From positions 124,001 to 188,000 of the forward strand of contig NZ_JADLRJ010000001.1 of assembly GCF_015477355.1 (NCBI RefSeq): DNA of 64,000 nucleotides, written 5' to 3'. A program made the position numbers and the translations under genes. Source of the stretch: Nocardia blacklockiae (lineage in GTDB: Bacteria; Actinomycetota; Actinomycetes; Mycobacteriales; Mycobacteriaceae). Below, piece by piece: positions 27,097 through 35,383 of the stretch (position 1 is its first letter; every line of letters begins with the position of its first letter). The notes below the pieces were generated by a model. That model was not told where the DNA came from, did not search any database, and saw nothing but the letters and a program-made list of their open reading frames with translations.

Positions 27097-27771
27097 TCAG
27101 GGTTCGTTCAGAACCAGGAACCCTTGATTCGGCCGGATCTTGACGGGGAAATCTCCTCGATCGATGTGGTTCCACAGTTTCCAAGGGCGGTGGTAGGCGA
27201 TCAGTGATTCCTCGCGGCCCAGAATGTCGGCGCCGCCCAGGAAATACGGCAGTTCGTCCAGCAGGTACCGCACCGCGGCGGCGGCTCGGCATTCGTCGGC
27301 TTCCGCCGCCGCGCCGCGCACGGCTCGTAGTCGGCCGGTGACCGCCTGCGCGCTCATTTCCAGGCATGCCCGTCGGAAATCAGGGTCCTCGGCGTATCCG
27401 CGCCGCACTTCCGCGTGCAATTGGATGTACTGCGGATTCTCCGCGAGATCGGCGAAGTCGTGGATTCCCACCACGCGGTGCGGGTCGTGTGCCCGCACCG
27501 CCCGCTCCACCGCGCGACGTTTGCGCGCCACCTCGTGGCGCGCCTTGGCCCGCGCTTTCCGCTCGCCGCAGGCTTCGAGCAACCACGACGTGGACACCTC
27601 GCCCGGCAGCAATACGTCGAAGTCCAGAACACGGTGCCGCGCCCACTCCACCATTCGCGCCACATGGGCGTCGCAATAACGACTGTTGAACGGGCTCACC
27701 GCCAGCATCACATGCCGGCCGCGCTCGAGAATCGCCGCACAATTCGAAGTGACCGGACCGGCCTGCAACAC
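27097..27771 (-). CDS. Cyclodipeptide synthase (CDPS, NYH subfamily)
   Basis: A 224-residue tRNA-dependent cyclodipeptide synthase, which joins two aminoacyl-tRNA residues into a diketopiperazine. From the GTG start the catalytic Ser26 is in VSPFN with Asn29, followed by Tyr169 and Glu173 (RYLLDELPYF) and Tyr193-His194 (IAYHRP). These correspond to S37, N40, Y178, E182, Y202 and H203 of AlbC, defining the NYH subfamily. GGGAGG lies 5 nt before the GTG; an in-frame ATG at 27831 would add 20 residues. A basic helix (RKARAKARHEVARKRR) fits tRNA contact. No tailoring enzyme lies beside it. Confidence 0.88.
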   Translation of the reverse strand: MLQAGPVTSNCAAILERGRHVMLAVSPFNSRYCDAHVARMVEWARHRVLDFDVLLPGEVSTSWLLEACGERKARAKARHEVARKRRAVERAVRAHDPHRVVGIHDFADLAENPQYIQLHAEVRRGYAEDPDFRRACLEMSAQAVTGRLRAVRGAAAEADECRAAAAVRYLLDELPYFLGGADILGREESLIAYHRPWKLWNHIDRGDFPVKIRPNQGFLVLNEP

Positions 27772-27912
27772 GACAACCTCCCTCTGCCCCCGCGATGAAC
27801 AGACAGGACACACCCGCCGTGGCAGACACACTCCGCAGCAACTAAATGATCTTGAAATAGCGCGGCATTCTCAACCACTCGCGCACCGGCGTGTCCCGGC
27901 CTCGCCCTTGAC

Positions 27913-27929
27913 CCTCACGTCACGTGAGG
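27913..27929 (+). promoter_or_regulatory. MerR-type operator upstream of the TipAL-like regulator
   Basis: CCTCACGTCACGTGAGG is a palindrome with 7-bp arms and 3-bp centre. TTGACC (27908-27913) sits at its left edge. MerR proteins bind in this position, between -35 and a -10 about 19 bp away; here the -10 (CACAGT, 27933-27938) is weak, which suits activator dependence. Confidence 0.6.
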
Positions 27930-27945
27930 CGGCACAGTGGGCGGT

Positions 27946-28725
27946 ATGGATACCGAGGAGTACACCGTCGGGGTGGTGGCGCGGCTGACCGGGACGTCGG
28001 TGCGGACGTTGCACCATTACGACGAGATCGGGTTGCTCGAGCCGCACGGGCGTAGTGCGAGTGGGTATCGGCTCTACGACGATGGCGATCTGCAACGGCT
28101 GCAACGGATTCTGTTCTATCGCGAGGTGGGGCTCGGGCTCGACGACATCGCCGCGGTGCTGGGGGATCCGGCGGTCGGGGACGAGGACCATCTGCGCCGC
28201 CAGCACGAGCTGTTGAGCGCGAAGATCCAGCGGTACCAGGCCATGGTCGCGGTGATCGACAAGGAGTTGGCCGCCCGGCGGGCCGGTATCGCGCTCACGC
28301 CCGCGGAGCGGCTGGAGGTGTTCGGCGGTGACCGGCTCGTCGAGGCGGCGGACGCGGCCGAGCGAATGTACGGCGGCACAGCGGATTTCGCGCAGCGACG
28401 GGAACGCACCGCGAACTACGGCAAGCAGGACTGGCTGGCCTTGCGTGCCGAGCAGGCCGACATCCACCAGCGCCTCGCGGACGCGATGCGCGCGGGCACG
28501 CCCGCCACCGACCCCGAGGTCACCGACCTCGCCGAACGCCACCGCCGGCACCTGGAGAAGTGGTTCCACGACTGCGATTACGACACCCACCGCCGCCTCG
28601 CCGAGGACTACCGCGCCAATCGCCGCCTCGGCCGCAACTACGACGACATGGCCCCCGGCCTGTCGCAGTACATCCACGACGCCATCGTGGCCAACTGCGA
28701 CCGCCGCCGCCCCGAAACTCGGTGA
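27946..28725 (+). CDS. MerR-family regulator with TipAS antibiotic-recognition domain
   Basis: A 259-residue activator. The N-terminal winged helix (YTVGVVARLTGTSVRTLHHYDEIGLL) and dimerisation coil are typical of MerR. The C-terminal part (residues about 130-250) matches TipAS, which binds thiopeptides and other drugs. AERMYGGTADFAQRRER and NYDDMAPGLSQYIHDAI are the recognisable segments. The gene is divergent from the cyclodipeptide synthase and ends directly at the stop codon of the convergent MFS exporter (TGATCA shared). A palindrome upstream suggests autoregulation. Confidence 0.85.
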   Translation: MDTEEYTVGVVARLTGTSVRTLHHYDEIGLLEPHGRSASGYRLYDDGDLQRLQRILFYREVGLGLDDIAAVLGDPAVGDEDHLRRQHELLSAKIQRYQAMVAVIDKELAARRAGIALTPAERLEVFGGDRLVEAADAAERMYGGTADFAQRRERTANYGKQDWLALRAEQADIHQRLADAMRAGTPATDPEVTDLAERHRRHLEKWFHDCDYDTHRRLAEDYRANRRLGRNYDDMAPGLSQYIHDAIVANCDRRRPETR

Positions 28726-30312
28726 TCACGAGGGCGATTCCTTCGAACGGGATTCCCCGGCACCGACCGCGGCGACCGCGGGCGCACTGTCGGACCCGGT
28801 CGCCGGTTTCGCCTTCTCCCGCCCCGGAGCCCAGAAGCCGAGGAGCACCGCGACGACGACGGTGATCACCCCCAGCACGGTGGTGGCCTGCTGGACGCCG
28901 TGCATGAACGCGGATTCGGCGAACTCGGCCAGGGGTTTCGCGGGGGCGCCCAGGCGTTCGGTCACCTCGAGGGCGCCCGCCAGGGAACTGGAGATCGGTT
29001 CGCGCGCCTGCTCGGGGACCATCGGCAGGGCGGGGGCGATGCGGTCGCTGTAGCCGGCGGCGAGAATACTGCCCGACAGCGCGATGCCCAGTGCCGCACC
29101 GACTTCGCGGGCCGCGTCGTTCACCGCGGCGGCGACGCCGTGCTTGTCGGCGGGCGCGCCGTCGATGATCGCCGCCGTCGCGGGGGCCGCCGCCAGCCCG
29201 AGGCCGACGCTCATGATCAGCAGCGGCCACAGCACGTCCACGAATGTGCTGTCGGCGGACAGGTGTCCCAGCGACAGCACGCCCGCGCCCACGACGCCCA
29301 GCCCGACGGCCGTCGGCAGCCGCAGCCCGAAACGCTCTGCCAGCCACGGCGCCACGATCGACAGGGCGATCATGGGCACGATCATCGGCGCCATGGCCAG
29401 CGCCGAGAGCAGCGGCCCGTAGCCGAGGATCAGCTGGAAGAACTGCACGATCACCATGAAAAGGCCGAAGGAGACACCGAATTGGACCGTCACCGACGCG
29501 GTGCCGGTGCCGAACCGCCGCCCGGTGAACAGCCGCACATCCAGCAGGGGATGCGCCACCCGCAGCTCCACGAGCACGAAAACCGCCCCGGCGACCACAC
29601 CGGCGAGACCCGCGCCCAGCACCACCGCATCGGTCCAACCACGTTGCGGCGCTTCGAGAGCCGCGACCGTGACCAATCCGATGGCAATCGCCCCGGACAG
29701 CGCGCCCCACGGATCGAACGCCGGCCGCGAGGAATCCGACGACTCCGGAATCGTGTACGCCGCGATCGCCAGCACCACCCCGGCCGCCGCCATCGCGACC
29801 ATGATCGACAACCACGACCAGCGCGACATCAGCAGCCCGGAACCGAGGATCCCCAGGACCGCGCCGCCGCCGACCGTCCCCGCCCAGATCCCCACGGCCA
29901 CACTGCGTTTCTCCTTCGGCAGCCCGGCGGTCAGGATCGACAGCGTGGACGGCATGACGAGCGCCGCGCCGACACCGGCCGCGGCCCGCGCCGCGATCAG
30001 CCAGATCGGCTCGTCGACGATCAGCGGCACCGCCGACGCGCCGGCGAAGATCGCGAGCCCCGCGATCAACACCAGCCGGCGCCCGTACCGATCACCGAGC
30101 GCTCCGGCGGGCAGCACCAGACAGGCCAGCGCGAGGGTGTAGCCGTCGATGACCCAGGTCAGCTGCGCCTGCGTGGCGCCCGTGTCGGCGGCGATCGCGG
30201 GCAGCGCGGTGTAGAGGGCGGCCATGGCGGCCACGACCAGCGCCACCGCCAGGCAGGACACCGTCACCACCCACCGCAGCCGGGCCGACAGTCCTGTCAC
30301 GGTCGTGGCCAT
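28726..30312 (-). CDS. DHA2-family MFS drug exporter
   Basis: A 528-residue, 14-TM drug:H+ antiporter. Motif A appears as GALGDRYGRRLVL, followed by a long hydrophobic series ending before a charged, Ser/Ala-rich C-terminus. Family members export dyes, quaternary amines and antibiotics. GGGAGAA precedes the ATG. It is divergent from a TetR gene with a palindromic operator between, the standard repressor-exporter arrangement. Its stop codon abuts that of the MerR gene. Confidence 0.87.
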   Translation of the reverse strand: MATTVTGLSARLRWVVTVSCLAVALVVAAMAALYTALPAIAADTGATQAQLTWVIDGYTLALACLVLPAGALGDRYGRRLVLIAGLAIFAGASAVPLIVDEPIWLIAARAAAGVGAALVMPSTLSILTAGLPKEKRSVAVGIWAGTVGGGAVLGILGSGLLMSRWSWLSIMVAMAAAGVVLAIAAYTIPESSDSSRPAFDPWGALSGAIAIGLVTVAALEAPQRGWTDAVVLGAGLAGVVAGAVFVLVELRVAHPLLDVRLFTGRRFGTGTASVTVQFGVSFGLFMVIVQFFQLILGYGPLLSALAMAPMIVPMIALSIVAPWLAERFGLRLPTAVGLGVVGAGVLSLGHLSADSTFVDVLWPLLIMSVGLGLAAAPATAAIIDGAPADKHGVAAAVNDAAREVGAALGIALSGSILAAGYSDRIAPALPMVPEQAREPISSSLAGALEVTERLGAPAKPLAEFAESAFMHGVQQATTVLGVITVVVAVLLGFWAPGREKAKPATGSDSAPAVAAVGAGESRSKESPS

Positions 30313-30340
30313 GGGTTCTCCCGCAGAAAGGAAACTGACA

Positions 30341-30366
30341 GTATCGGTACGATACTAGAAGTATCA
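30341..30366. promoter_or_regulatory. TetR operator between exporter and regulator
   Basis: GTATCGGTACGATAC (30341-30355) has 6-bp perfect arms, and a further half-site GTATCAT follows at 30361-30367. It lies 29 bp from the exporter start and about 60 bp from the TetR start, so one repressor could control both genes. Confidence 0.65.
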
Positions 30367-30414
30367 TAAGTAGGGTGCGTGGCAATAGGGCTACCGAGGA
30401 GGAATCCTGCGTTC

Positions 30415-31050
30415 ATGACCACGACCACTGCCGACGGGCGGCCGCCGCGTGCCGATGTCGACCCGCGCAAGATCCGCTCCCGCGCCCGGCTGCTCGAGGC
30501 CGCCGCCGAACTTCTGAAAACCGGTGGGCTGGAAGCGATCACGGTGGACGCGGTGACACGGGTGTCGCACGTCGCCCGCACGACGCTGTACCGCCACTTC
30601 GACAATGTCGTGCACCTGCGCGCCGCCACGCTCGAGCATCTGCTGCCGCCGGTGCTCGAGGCGCCGACCGAGGGGACGCTGCGGGAGCGTCTGGTCGAGC
30701 TGGTCGCCCGCCAGGCCGCCGCGATCGGCGAGGCGCCGCTGCATCTGACGACGCTGGCGTGGCTGGCCACGGCGGATCCCGCCGACGACGGCGCGGGCGC
30801 ACCGGCCGGTTCGCTGCGACTGCGGCTGATCGAGAACTACCGCCGCCCGTTCGACGAACTGTTCGACAGCGCCGAAGCCCGTGCGGTGCTGGGCGACCGG
30901 GACCTGGTCTCGGTGCTGGCGCAGCTGGTCGGGCCGCTCGTCTTCGTGCGCCTGGTGGGCATCGGCACCGCCACGCGGGCCGACTGCGCCCGCATCGTCG
31001 ACGACTTCCTGGCCGCCGCCGCGCGCGAGGATGCGGCGGACGGATCCTGA
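30415..31050 (+). CDS. TetR-family repressor, probable regulator of the divergent exporter
   Basis: A 211-residue regulator. The HTH (residues about 20-65) contains GLEAITVDAVTRVSHVARTTLYRHF. The C-terminal domain is helical with no recognised ligand. The ATG at 30415 follows an AGGAGG at 30397-30402, somewhat far (12 nt). Position and the shared operator suggest it represses the exporter at 28726-30312 and itself. Confidence 0.82.
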   Translation: MTTTTADGRPPRADVDPRKIRSRARLLEAAAELLKTGGLEAITVDAVTRVSHVARTTLYRHFDNVVHLRAATLEHLLPPVLEAPTEGTLRERLVELVARQAAAIGEAPLHLTTLAWLATADPADDGAGAPAGSLRLRLIENYRRPFDELFDSAEARAVLGDRDLVSVLAQLVGPLVFVRLVGIGTATRADCARIVDDFLAAAAREDAADGS

Positions 31051-31057
31051 GCGGTAG

Positions 31058-31089
31058 TTGTGTTCTGTCACTAGGAGAATTATATTCTC
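31058..31089 (+). promoter_or_regulatory. Promoter and GAGAAT operator of the acyl-CoA ligase (site A)
   Basis: GAGAATTATATTCTC (31075-31089) has 6-bp perfect arms. It contains a -10 TATATT (31081-31086), 17 bp after TTGTGT (31058-31063). The predicted transcription start coincides with the GTG at 31094, so the mRNA is probably leaderless and the operator covers the -10. Confidence 0.75.
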
Positions 31090-31093
31090 ATCG

Positions 31094-32491
31094 GTGACGG
31101 AACGCACGGAGCCGGTCGTGCTCGCGTTCGAGGGCCGCGACTACACGCTCGGGGAGCTCGAACGCCTCGCCGCCGGGCTGGCCACCGAACTCGCCGGCCG
31201 CGGGGTGCGGGCGGGGGAGCGGGTGGCGCTGATGTCGTCGAACCGGCCGGAATTCGTGATCGCGGTGCTGGCGATCTGGCGGGCGCGCGCGGCCGTCGTC
31301 CTGCTCAGTCCGGCCTGGAAGCGGGCGGAGGTCGAGCACGCCCTGCGAATCACCGGTGCCGCGTTCGGCGTGGGCGACCATCCGGTCCTGGCCGAGCTGC
31401 TGGCGATGCGGCACCTGGACGAGCCGATCACCCCGTCGTCGCGGACCTTCCCCGAGCCGGATCCCGGGGCCGACGCCGTGCTGGTATTCAGTTCCGGCAC
31501 AACGGGTTTGCCGAAGGCCGTCCGCCACACCCACGCGTCGATCGCCGCCGCCGTGCGGCACTGGCGCGCGGTGCTGGAACTGACCTCCTACGACCGCCTG
31601 CAGATCGCCACCCCGCCCTCGCACATCCTGGGCCTGCTCAACATCGTGACGGTGCTGGACGCGGGCGCCTGGATGCGCCTGCACCGCCGGTTCGACACGG
31701 AGCGGATGCTGCGCTGCGTCGAACGCGACCGGATCACCGTCGAGATGGCGGTGGCGCCGATCGCGCTGGCCCTCGCCTCGCACCCCGACCTGGAGCGCTT
31801 CGACCTGTCGTCGCTGCGCTACATCATGTGGGGCGCGACGCCGGTGACGCCGAGCATCGCCGAAACCGTCACCCGCAGAACGGGAGCCGGCTGGCTACCC
31901 GCCTACGGCGCCACCGAACTGCCCGTCATCGCCTGCAACCCGATCCGCGGCGCCCGGCTCGACAGCGTGGGCCGCGCCGCGCCCGGAGTGCGTTTGCGGG
32001 TCGTCTCACTGACGACCGGCGAACCCCTCGGCCCGTCGGAAACCGGTGAGCTGCAAGCGCGTTCGGAGTCGGTGATGGCCGGCTACCTCCCGGACGACGC
32101 CACCGCGGCGGCCTTCGACGACGGCTGGTTCCGCACCGGCGACGTCGGCTCCGTCGACGCCGACGGCTGGGTCCGCATCACCGACCGCGCCAAGGAGATG
32201 ATCAAGGTTCGCGGGTTCCAGGTGGCCCCGGCCGAGATCGAGGCCGTGTTGCACGGGCACCCGGCCGTCGCCGACTGCGCCGTCTTCGGCCTGCCCGATC
32301 CGGCCGACGGGGAGGCGATCGTCGCCGCGGTCACCACGCACGAGCCGGTGCCCGCCGAGGATCTGATCGCCCTCGTCGCCGACCGCCTGGCCTCCTACAA
32401 GCGTCCCCGCCGCATCGTGTTCGTGCCGGAGATCCCGCGCCTGCCCTCCGGCAAGGTGCTGCGCCGCGTCCTGGCAACCGGGCACGGCTGA
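31094..32491 (+). CDS. Acyl-CoA synthetase (AMP-forming, ANL superfamily)
   Basis: A 465-residue adenylate-forming ligase. Motifs in order are the P-loop VFSSGTTGLPKAVRHTH, YGATELP, FRTGDVGSVDADGWVRITDR, the hinge KEMIKVRGFQVAPAEIE, and catalytic Lys in PRLPSGKVLRR. It activates a carboxylate to its CoA thioester via an acyl-AMP. It is slightly shorter than usual (about 500). The GTG at 31094 is chosen because the promoter places the transcript 5' end there. It shares the GAGAAT operator with the catabolic and mce operons, so it probably supplies their first CoA ester. Confidence 0.88.
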   Translation: MTERTEPVVLAFEGRDYTLGELERLAAGLATELAGRGVRAGERVALMSSNRPEFVIAVLAIWRARAAVVLLSPAWKRAEVEHALRITGAAFGVGDHPVLAELLAMRHLDEPITPSSRTFPEPDPGADAVLVFSSGTTGLPKAVRHTHASIAAAVRHWRAVLELTSYDRLQIATPPSHILGLLNIVTVLDAGAWMRLHRRFDTERMLRCVERDRITVEMAVAPIALALASHPDLERFDLSSLRYIMWGATPVTPSIAETVTRRTGAGWLPAYGATELPVIACNPIRGARLDSVGRAAPGVRLRVVSLTTGEPLGPSETGELQARSESVMAGYLPDDATAAAFDDGWFRTGDVGSVDADGWVRITDRAKEMIKVRGFQVAPAEIEAVLHGHPAVADCAVFGLPDPADGEAIVAAVTTHEPVPAEDLIALVADRLASYKRPRRIVFVPEIPRLPSGKVLRRVLATGHG

Positions 32492-32499
32492 GGATCCGG

Positions 32500-32520
32500 A
32501 GCGAGAACGGCCTTCTCGCT
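32500..32520. terminator. Bidirectional hairpin
   Basis: AGCGAGAA and TTCTCGCT pair around a 5-nt loop between the convergent stop codons of the ligase and the TetR gene, overlapping the latter's stop by 2 nt. It probably terminates both transcripts. Confidence 0.55.
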
Positions 32521-33178
32521 ACTTGGTGAAACCGTGCGCGCAGAAGTTCCAGACTTCGTCGGCGGAAAGCGGGTTCTGGTTTTCGTCGTCCGTCGTGCCC
32601 GCCGACTGCGCGGTGAACATCACGGTCTGCATCACCATCGCGGCCGCCCGGTGCGGCTGCACGCCGCTGCGCAACTGGCCGGCCTGCTCGGCCTGTTCCA
32701 TCAGCTCGGTGAACAGCGCCAGCAGCGGCGCGTGCGCCACCTTGACCTGCGTGGGATGGGAGACCAGCAGCTGCGGGGCGAAGTCGGTGAACAGCGGGCG
32801 CTGCGCGGACGGGTCGGGCCGGCACAGCTCGAACAGCAGCTCGACGGTGACCTGCAGCTTGTCCAGGGGCTTCTTCTTGCCGTCCGCGGCCGCGCGCAAC
32901 TGCTCGGCGGTGCGGCTCAGCGCATCCTCGAACAGCGCCAGCAACAGCTCGTGCTTCCCGTCGAACTGCAGGTAGAAGCTGCGCAGTGACTGCCGCGAGC
33001 GGTCGACGACCTCCTGCACGGTGAAGTCGGTGGTGCCCTTCTCGGTGATGATGGCCTGGGCGGCGTCGAGGAATTTCTGCACCCGTTGTTCGGCCCGCCG
33101 TTTCGCGGTGCGCAGCGAGCGCTCGACGGCGCGCTGCTTCCAGGCGGGCTCTTCGCTGGGACTGGTCACGGGCGCCAC
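32519..33178 (-). CDS. TetR-family regulator, candidate for the GAGAAT palindrome
   Basis: A 219-residue regulator with a basic N-terminal extension (residues 13-30) before the HTH (DFTVQEVVDRSRQSLRSFYLQF). The ligand domain is helical, with a Phe/Leu-rich stretch (PLFTDFAPQLL). The GTG at 33178 follows no strong ribosome site. A perfect GAGAAT-type palindrome lies 113 bp upstream (33292-33306), which suggests autoregulation. Being flanked by two operons with the same operator, it is the first candidate for the regulon's repressor. Confidence 0.82.
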   Translation of the reverse strand: MAPVTSPSEEPAWKQRAVERSLRTAKRRAEQRVQKFLDAAQAIITEKGTTDFTVQEVVDRSRQSLRSFYLQFDGKHELLLALFEDALSRTAEQLRAAADGKKKPLDKLQVTVELLFELCRPDPSAQRPLFTDFAPQLLVSHPTQVKVAHAPLLALFTELMEQAEQAGQLRSGVQPHRAAAMVMQTVMFTAQSAGTTDDENQNPLSADEVWNFCAHGFTK

Positions 33179-33291
33179 GGTCCTCGGTCACTTGAAGAGA
33201 ACATGAACGCACTGTACCGGAGAATGGCGTGGTAACCGTTGTCCAGGTCGCGTGTCCATCGACATTCACGAGATTAGCGATTTGAATTTGT

Positions 33292-33306
33292 GAGAATTGA
33301 ATTCTC
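33292..33306. promoter_or_regulatory. GAGAAT operator, site C
   Basis: GAGAATTGAATTCTC is a perfect palindrome with 7-bp arms around one base. It lies between the thiolase stop (33330) and the TetR start (33178), hence upstream of the TetR gene. Confidence 0.75.
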
Positions 33307-33329
33307 AACTGTGGGAAGTAGCGGCCCCC

Positions 33330-34472
33330 TCAGATGCTCAGCACGGACGCGGCGGCGGTCCCGGGCGCCCCGTATACCTGGGCGTAGCCTACCGTGGGGC
33401 GGCCGGGCACCTGCCGGTCGCCGGCCTGCCCGCGCAGCTGCAGCACGAGCTCGTAGACCTGCCGGATGCCGGAGGCGCCGATCGGCTCGCCGTTGGCGAT
33501 CAGGCCGCCGTCGGTGTTGACGGGGATGCGCCCGCCGATCTCGGTCGCGCCCTCCGCGAGCAGCTTCTCCTGCTCGCCGTCGGCGCAGAATCCGTTCTCC
33601 GCCATGTGGATCACCTCCGAACCGGCGTCGGTGTCCTGGAGCTGGGCGACGCCGACGTCCTCGGGGCCGATCCCCGCCGCCTCGTACGCGGCGCGCGAGG
33701 CGTAGACCGTGGGCGAGGCGTCCTCGTCGATGGCCGCCCAGGTGCTGTGCACCTCGTAGGCGCCGTAGCGGCGGGTGCGAATCGCGGTGGAGCGCAGGTA
33801 GACCGGCTTGGTGGTGTAGCGGGCGGCGAGGTCGCCGCGGCACATGATCACCGCCGCGGCGCCCTCGTCGGGCGCGCAGAACATGTACTGGGTCAACGGA
33901 TAGTTGAGTACGGCCGAGGCGAGGATGTCGTCCTCGCTGATCGGCTTGCGGCGGAAGGCATTCGGGTTGAGCGCGCCGTTGCGGAAGTTCTTGGCGGCCA
34001 CCTTGGCGAGCGTGCGCTGTGAGATGCCGTGCCGGTGGATGTAGCGATTGGCCTTGATGCCGAAGAACTTCGTGGTCACGAACTGGCCGTTCTCCGCGTA
34101 CCACGCGGGCAGGCCGAGCTTGGCGGGGTCGTCGGTGAAGGCGCCGCGCGGATGCTTGTCCATGCCGACGGCGATGCCGATGTCGTAGCGGCCCGACCGG
34201 ATCGCCTCGGCGGTCTGCTCGATCGAACTGGCCGCTGTCGCACAGGCATTGAACACGTTGGTGAACGGAATCCCGGTCAGCCCGACGAGGCGGGTGACGG
34301 CGTCGGGATTGCTCACCTCGTAGCTGCCGCCGAATCCGAACTGGATGTCCTGCCACCGGACACCGGCGTCGGACAGCGCGAGTTGGATCGCCTCGGCGCC
34401 CATCTCGATGGCGGTCTTGGGGAAGCGGCCGAACGGATGCAGGCCCACCCCGATGATCGCGACGTCGTTCAT
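33330..34472 (-). CDS. Thiolase-like protein (lipid-transfer protein/Ltp2 type)
   Basis: A 380-residue thiolase-fold protein. The nucleophile region has NVFNACATAASS near residue 80-90. The usual G-H-P motif is changed to GEPIGASG, and the C-terminal catalytic Cys loop is replaced by VYGAPGTAAASVL. Loss of these His/Cys residues argues against ordinary thiolysis. Related Ltp proteins work with DUF35 partners as acyl-CoA retro-aldolases. A DUF35 gene lies immediately upstream, 31 bp away. AAGGAG precedes the ATG. It ends a six-gene operon. Confidence 0.82.
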   Translation of the reverse strand: MNDVAIIGVGLHPFGRFPKTAIEMGAEAIQLALSDAGVRWQDIQFGFGGSYEVSNPDAVTRLVGLTGIPFTNVFNACATAASSIEQTAEAIRSGRYDIGIAVGMDKHPRGAFTDDPAKLGLPAWYAENGQFVTTKFFGIKANRYIHRHGISQRTLAKVAAKNFRNGALNPNAFRRKPISEDDILASAVLNYPLTQYMFCAPDEGAAAVIMCRGDLAARYTTKPVYLRSTAIRTRRYGAYEVHSTWAAIDEDASPTVYASRAAYEAAGIGPEDVGVAQLQDTDAGSEVIHMAENGFCADGEQEKLLAEGATEIGGRIPVNTDGGLIANGEPIGASGIRQVYELVLQLRGQAGDRQVPGRPTVGYAQVYGAPGTAAASVLSI

Positions 34473-34503
34473 CCGAAATCTCCTTCGTCCCGTACCCTCG
34501 GCC

Positions 34504-34920
34504 TCACACCGGGGAGAAAGCACACGTCAAGACCTCGTCCCCGGATTCGTCGACATAGAGCGGGACGAAGGTGAGTTCGACCTCCATGCCGAAGCGCAGC
34601 ACCTGCGGATCCGCCTCGGTCAGCCGGGTCTCCACGCGCACGTCGTCGCCGAGCTGGACCAGGCCGATGCCGAAGGGCTGGAAGTTGTCGGCGTTCTCCT
34701 TGCCGGCGTAGGGCAGTTTCGGCACGAATCCCTGTGTCGTCCAGGCCACCAGCGTGCCGCGCCGGGGCAGCAGCAGCTCCGACATCCGCGCGCCGCTGCA
34801 CCGCGGGCAGCGCGGCTGGCGCGGCCAGGTGGTGGCGGCGCACGCGTCGCAGCGGCTGCCGATCAGCTGCGGGTCGTCCGCCGGCCAGGTCGAGACGTCA
34901 TCCGCGAGTACCTTCGCCAT
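34504..34920 (-). CDS. DUF35 OB-fold zinc-ribbon protein
   Basis: A 138-residue DUF35 protein. The N-terminal rubredoxin-like zinc ribbon uses four cysteines (CDAC...CPRC). An OB-fold follows (PRRGTLVAWTTQGFVPKLPY to the end). Such proteins bind thiolase-like partners and, in steroid side-chain loss, form the Ltp2-ChsH2 retro-aldolase. Its position directly before the thiolase-like gene, in the same operon, strongly suggests a complex. The ATG start is clear. Confidence 0.85.
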   Translation of the reverse strand: MAKVLADDVSTWPADDPQLIGSRCDACAATTWPRQPRCPRCSGARMSELLLPRRGTLVAWTTQGFVPKLPYAGKENADNFQPFGIGLVQLGDDVRVETRLTEADPQVLRFGMEVELTFVPLYVDESGDEVLTCAFSPV

Positions 34921-34966
34921 CGGGGCGTCCTCCGTTGTCTTCTGTGAATTCCGTTGTGCCGCAGGC

Positions 34967-35383
34967 TCAGCCGCGGGTCGGCTCGAAGGCGTGCGGGATG
35001 CCCGAATCGTGGTCGCCGTTGCGGCGGATGAAGGTCATCCGCCGGGTCTTGATCCGCCAGCCGTCGGCGGTGCGGGCGTAGGTGTCGGTGTAGTAGCCGA
35101 TCCGCATGTCGTGGGTGCTGTGGTCGATGAAGCACAGCGGCTGGGTGCCGGTGGCGGCGTCGCCGTCGAGGTCGAGCAGCGGTGTGCCGGTGAGGAACAG
35201 ACCCTTCGGCGCGGCGGCCACGAGGTCCGGGAACAGGTCCAGGGTGTAGGTGTCGCCGAAGGCGCTGTAGGTGCCGTCGGGGGTGAACACCCCGAGCAGG
35301 CCGTCGATGTCGCCCTTGGTGATGGTCACCGCGTAGCGGGCCAGCAGTTGCTGCAACTCGAGCAGATCATCGCTTGTCGACAT
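34967..35383 (-). CDS. NTF2-like (SnoaL-type) protein
   Basis: A 138-residue NTF2-fold protein. An N-terminal helix (LLELQQLLARYAVTITKGDIDGLL) is followed by FTPDGTYSAFG and a long sheet ending TRRMTFIRRNGD. It resembles bile-acid dehydratase or limonene-epoxide-hydrolase-like proteins in size and fold; no catalytic triad is certain. It overlaps the amidohydrolase gene by 17 bp in the same operon, so a role in the same catabolic route is likely. Confidence 0.78.
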   Translation of the reverse strand: MSTSDDLLELQQLLARYAVTITKGDIDGLLGVFTPDGTYSAFGDTYTLDLFPDLVAAAPKGLFLTGTPLLDLDGDAATGTQPLCFIDHSTHDMRIGYYTDTYARTADGWRIKTRRMTFIRRNGDHDSGIPHAFEPTRG

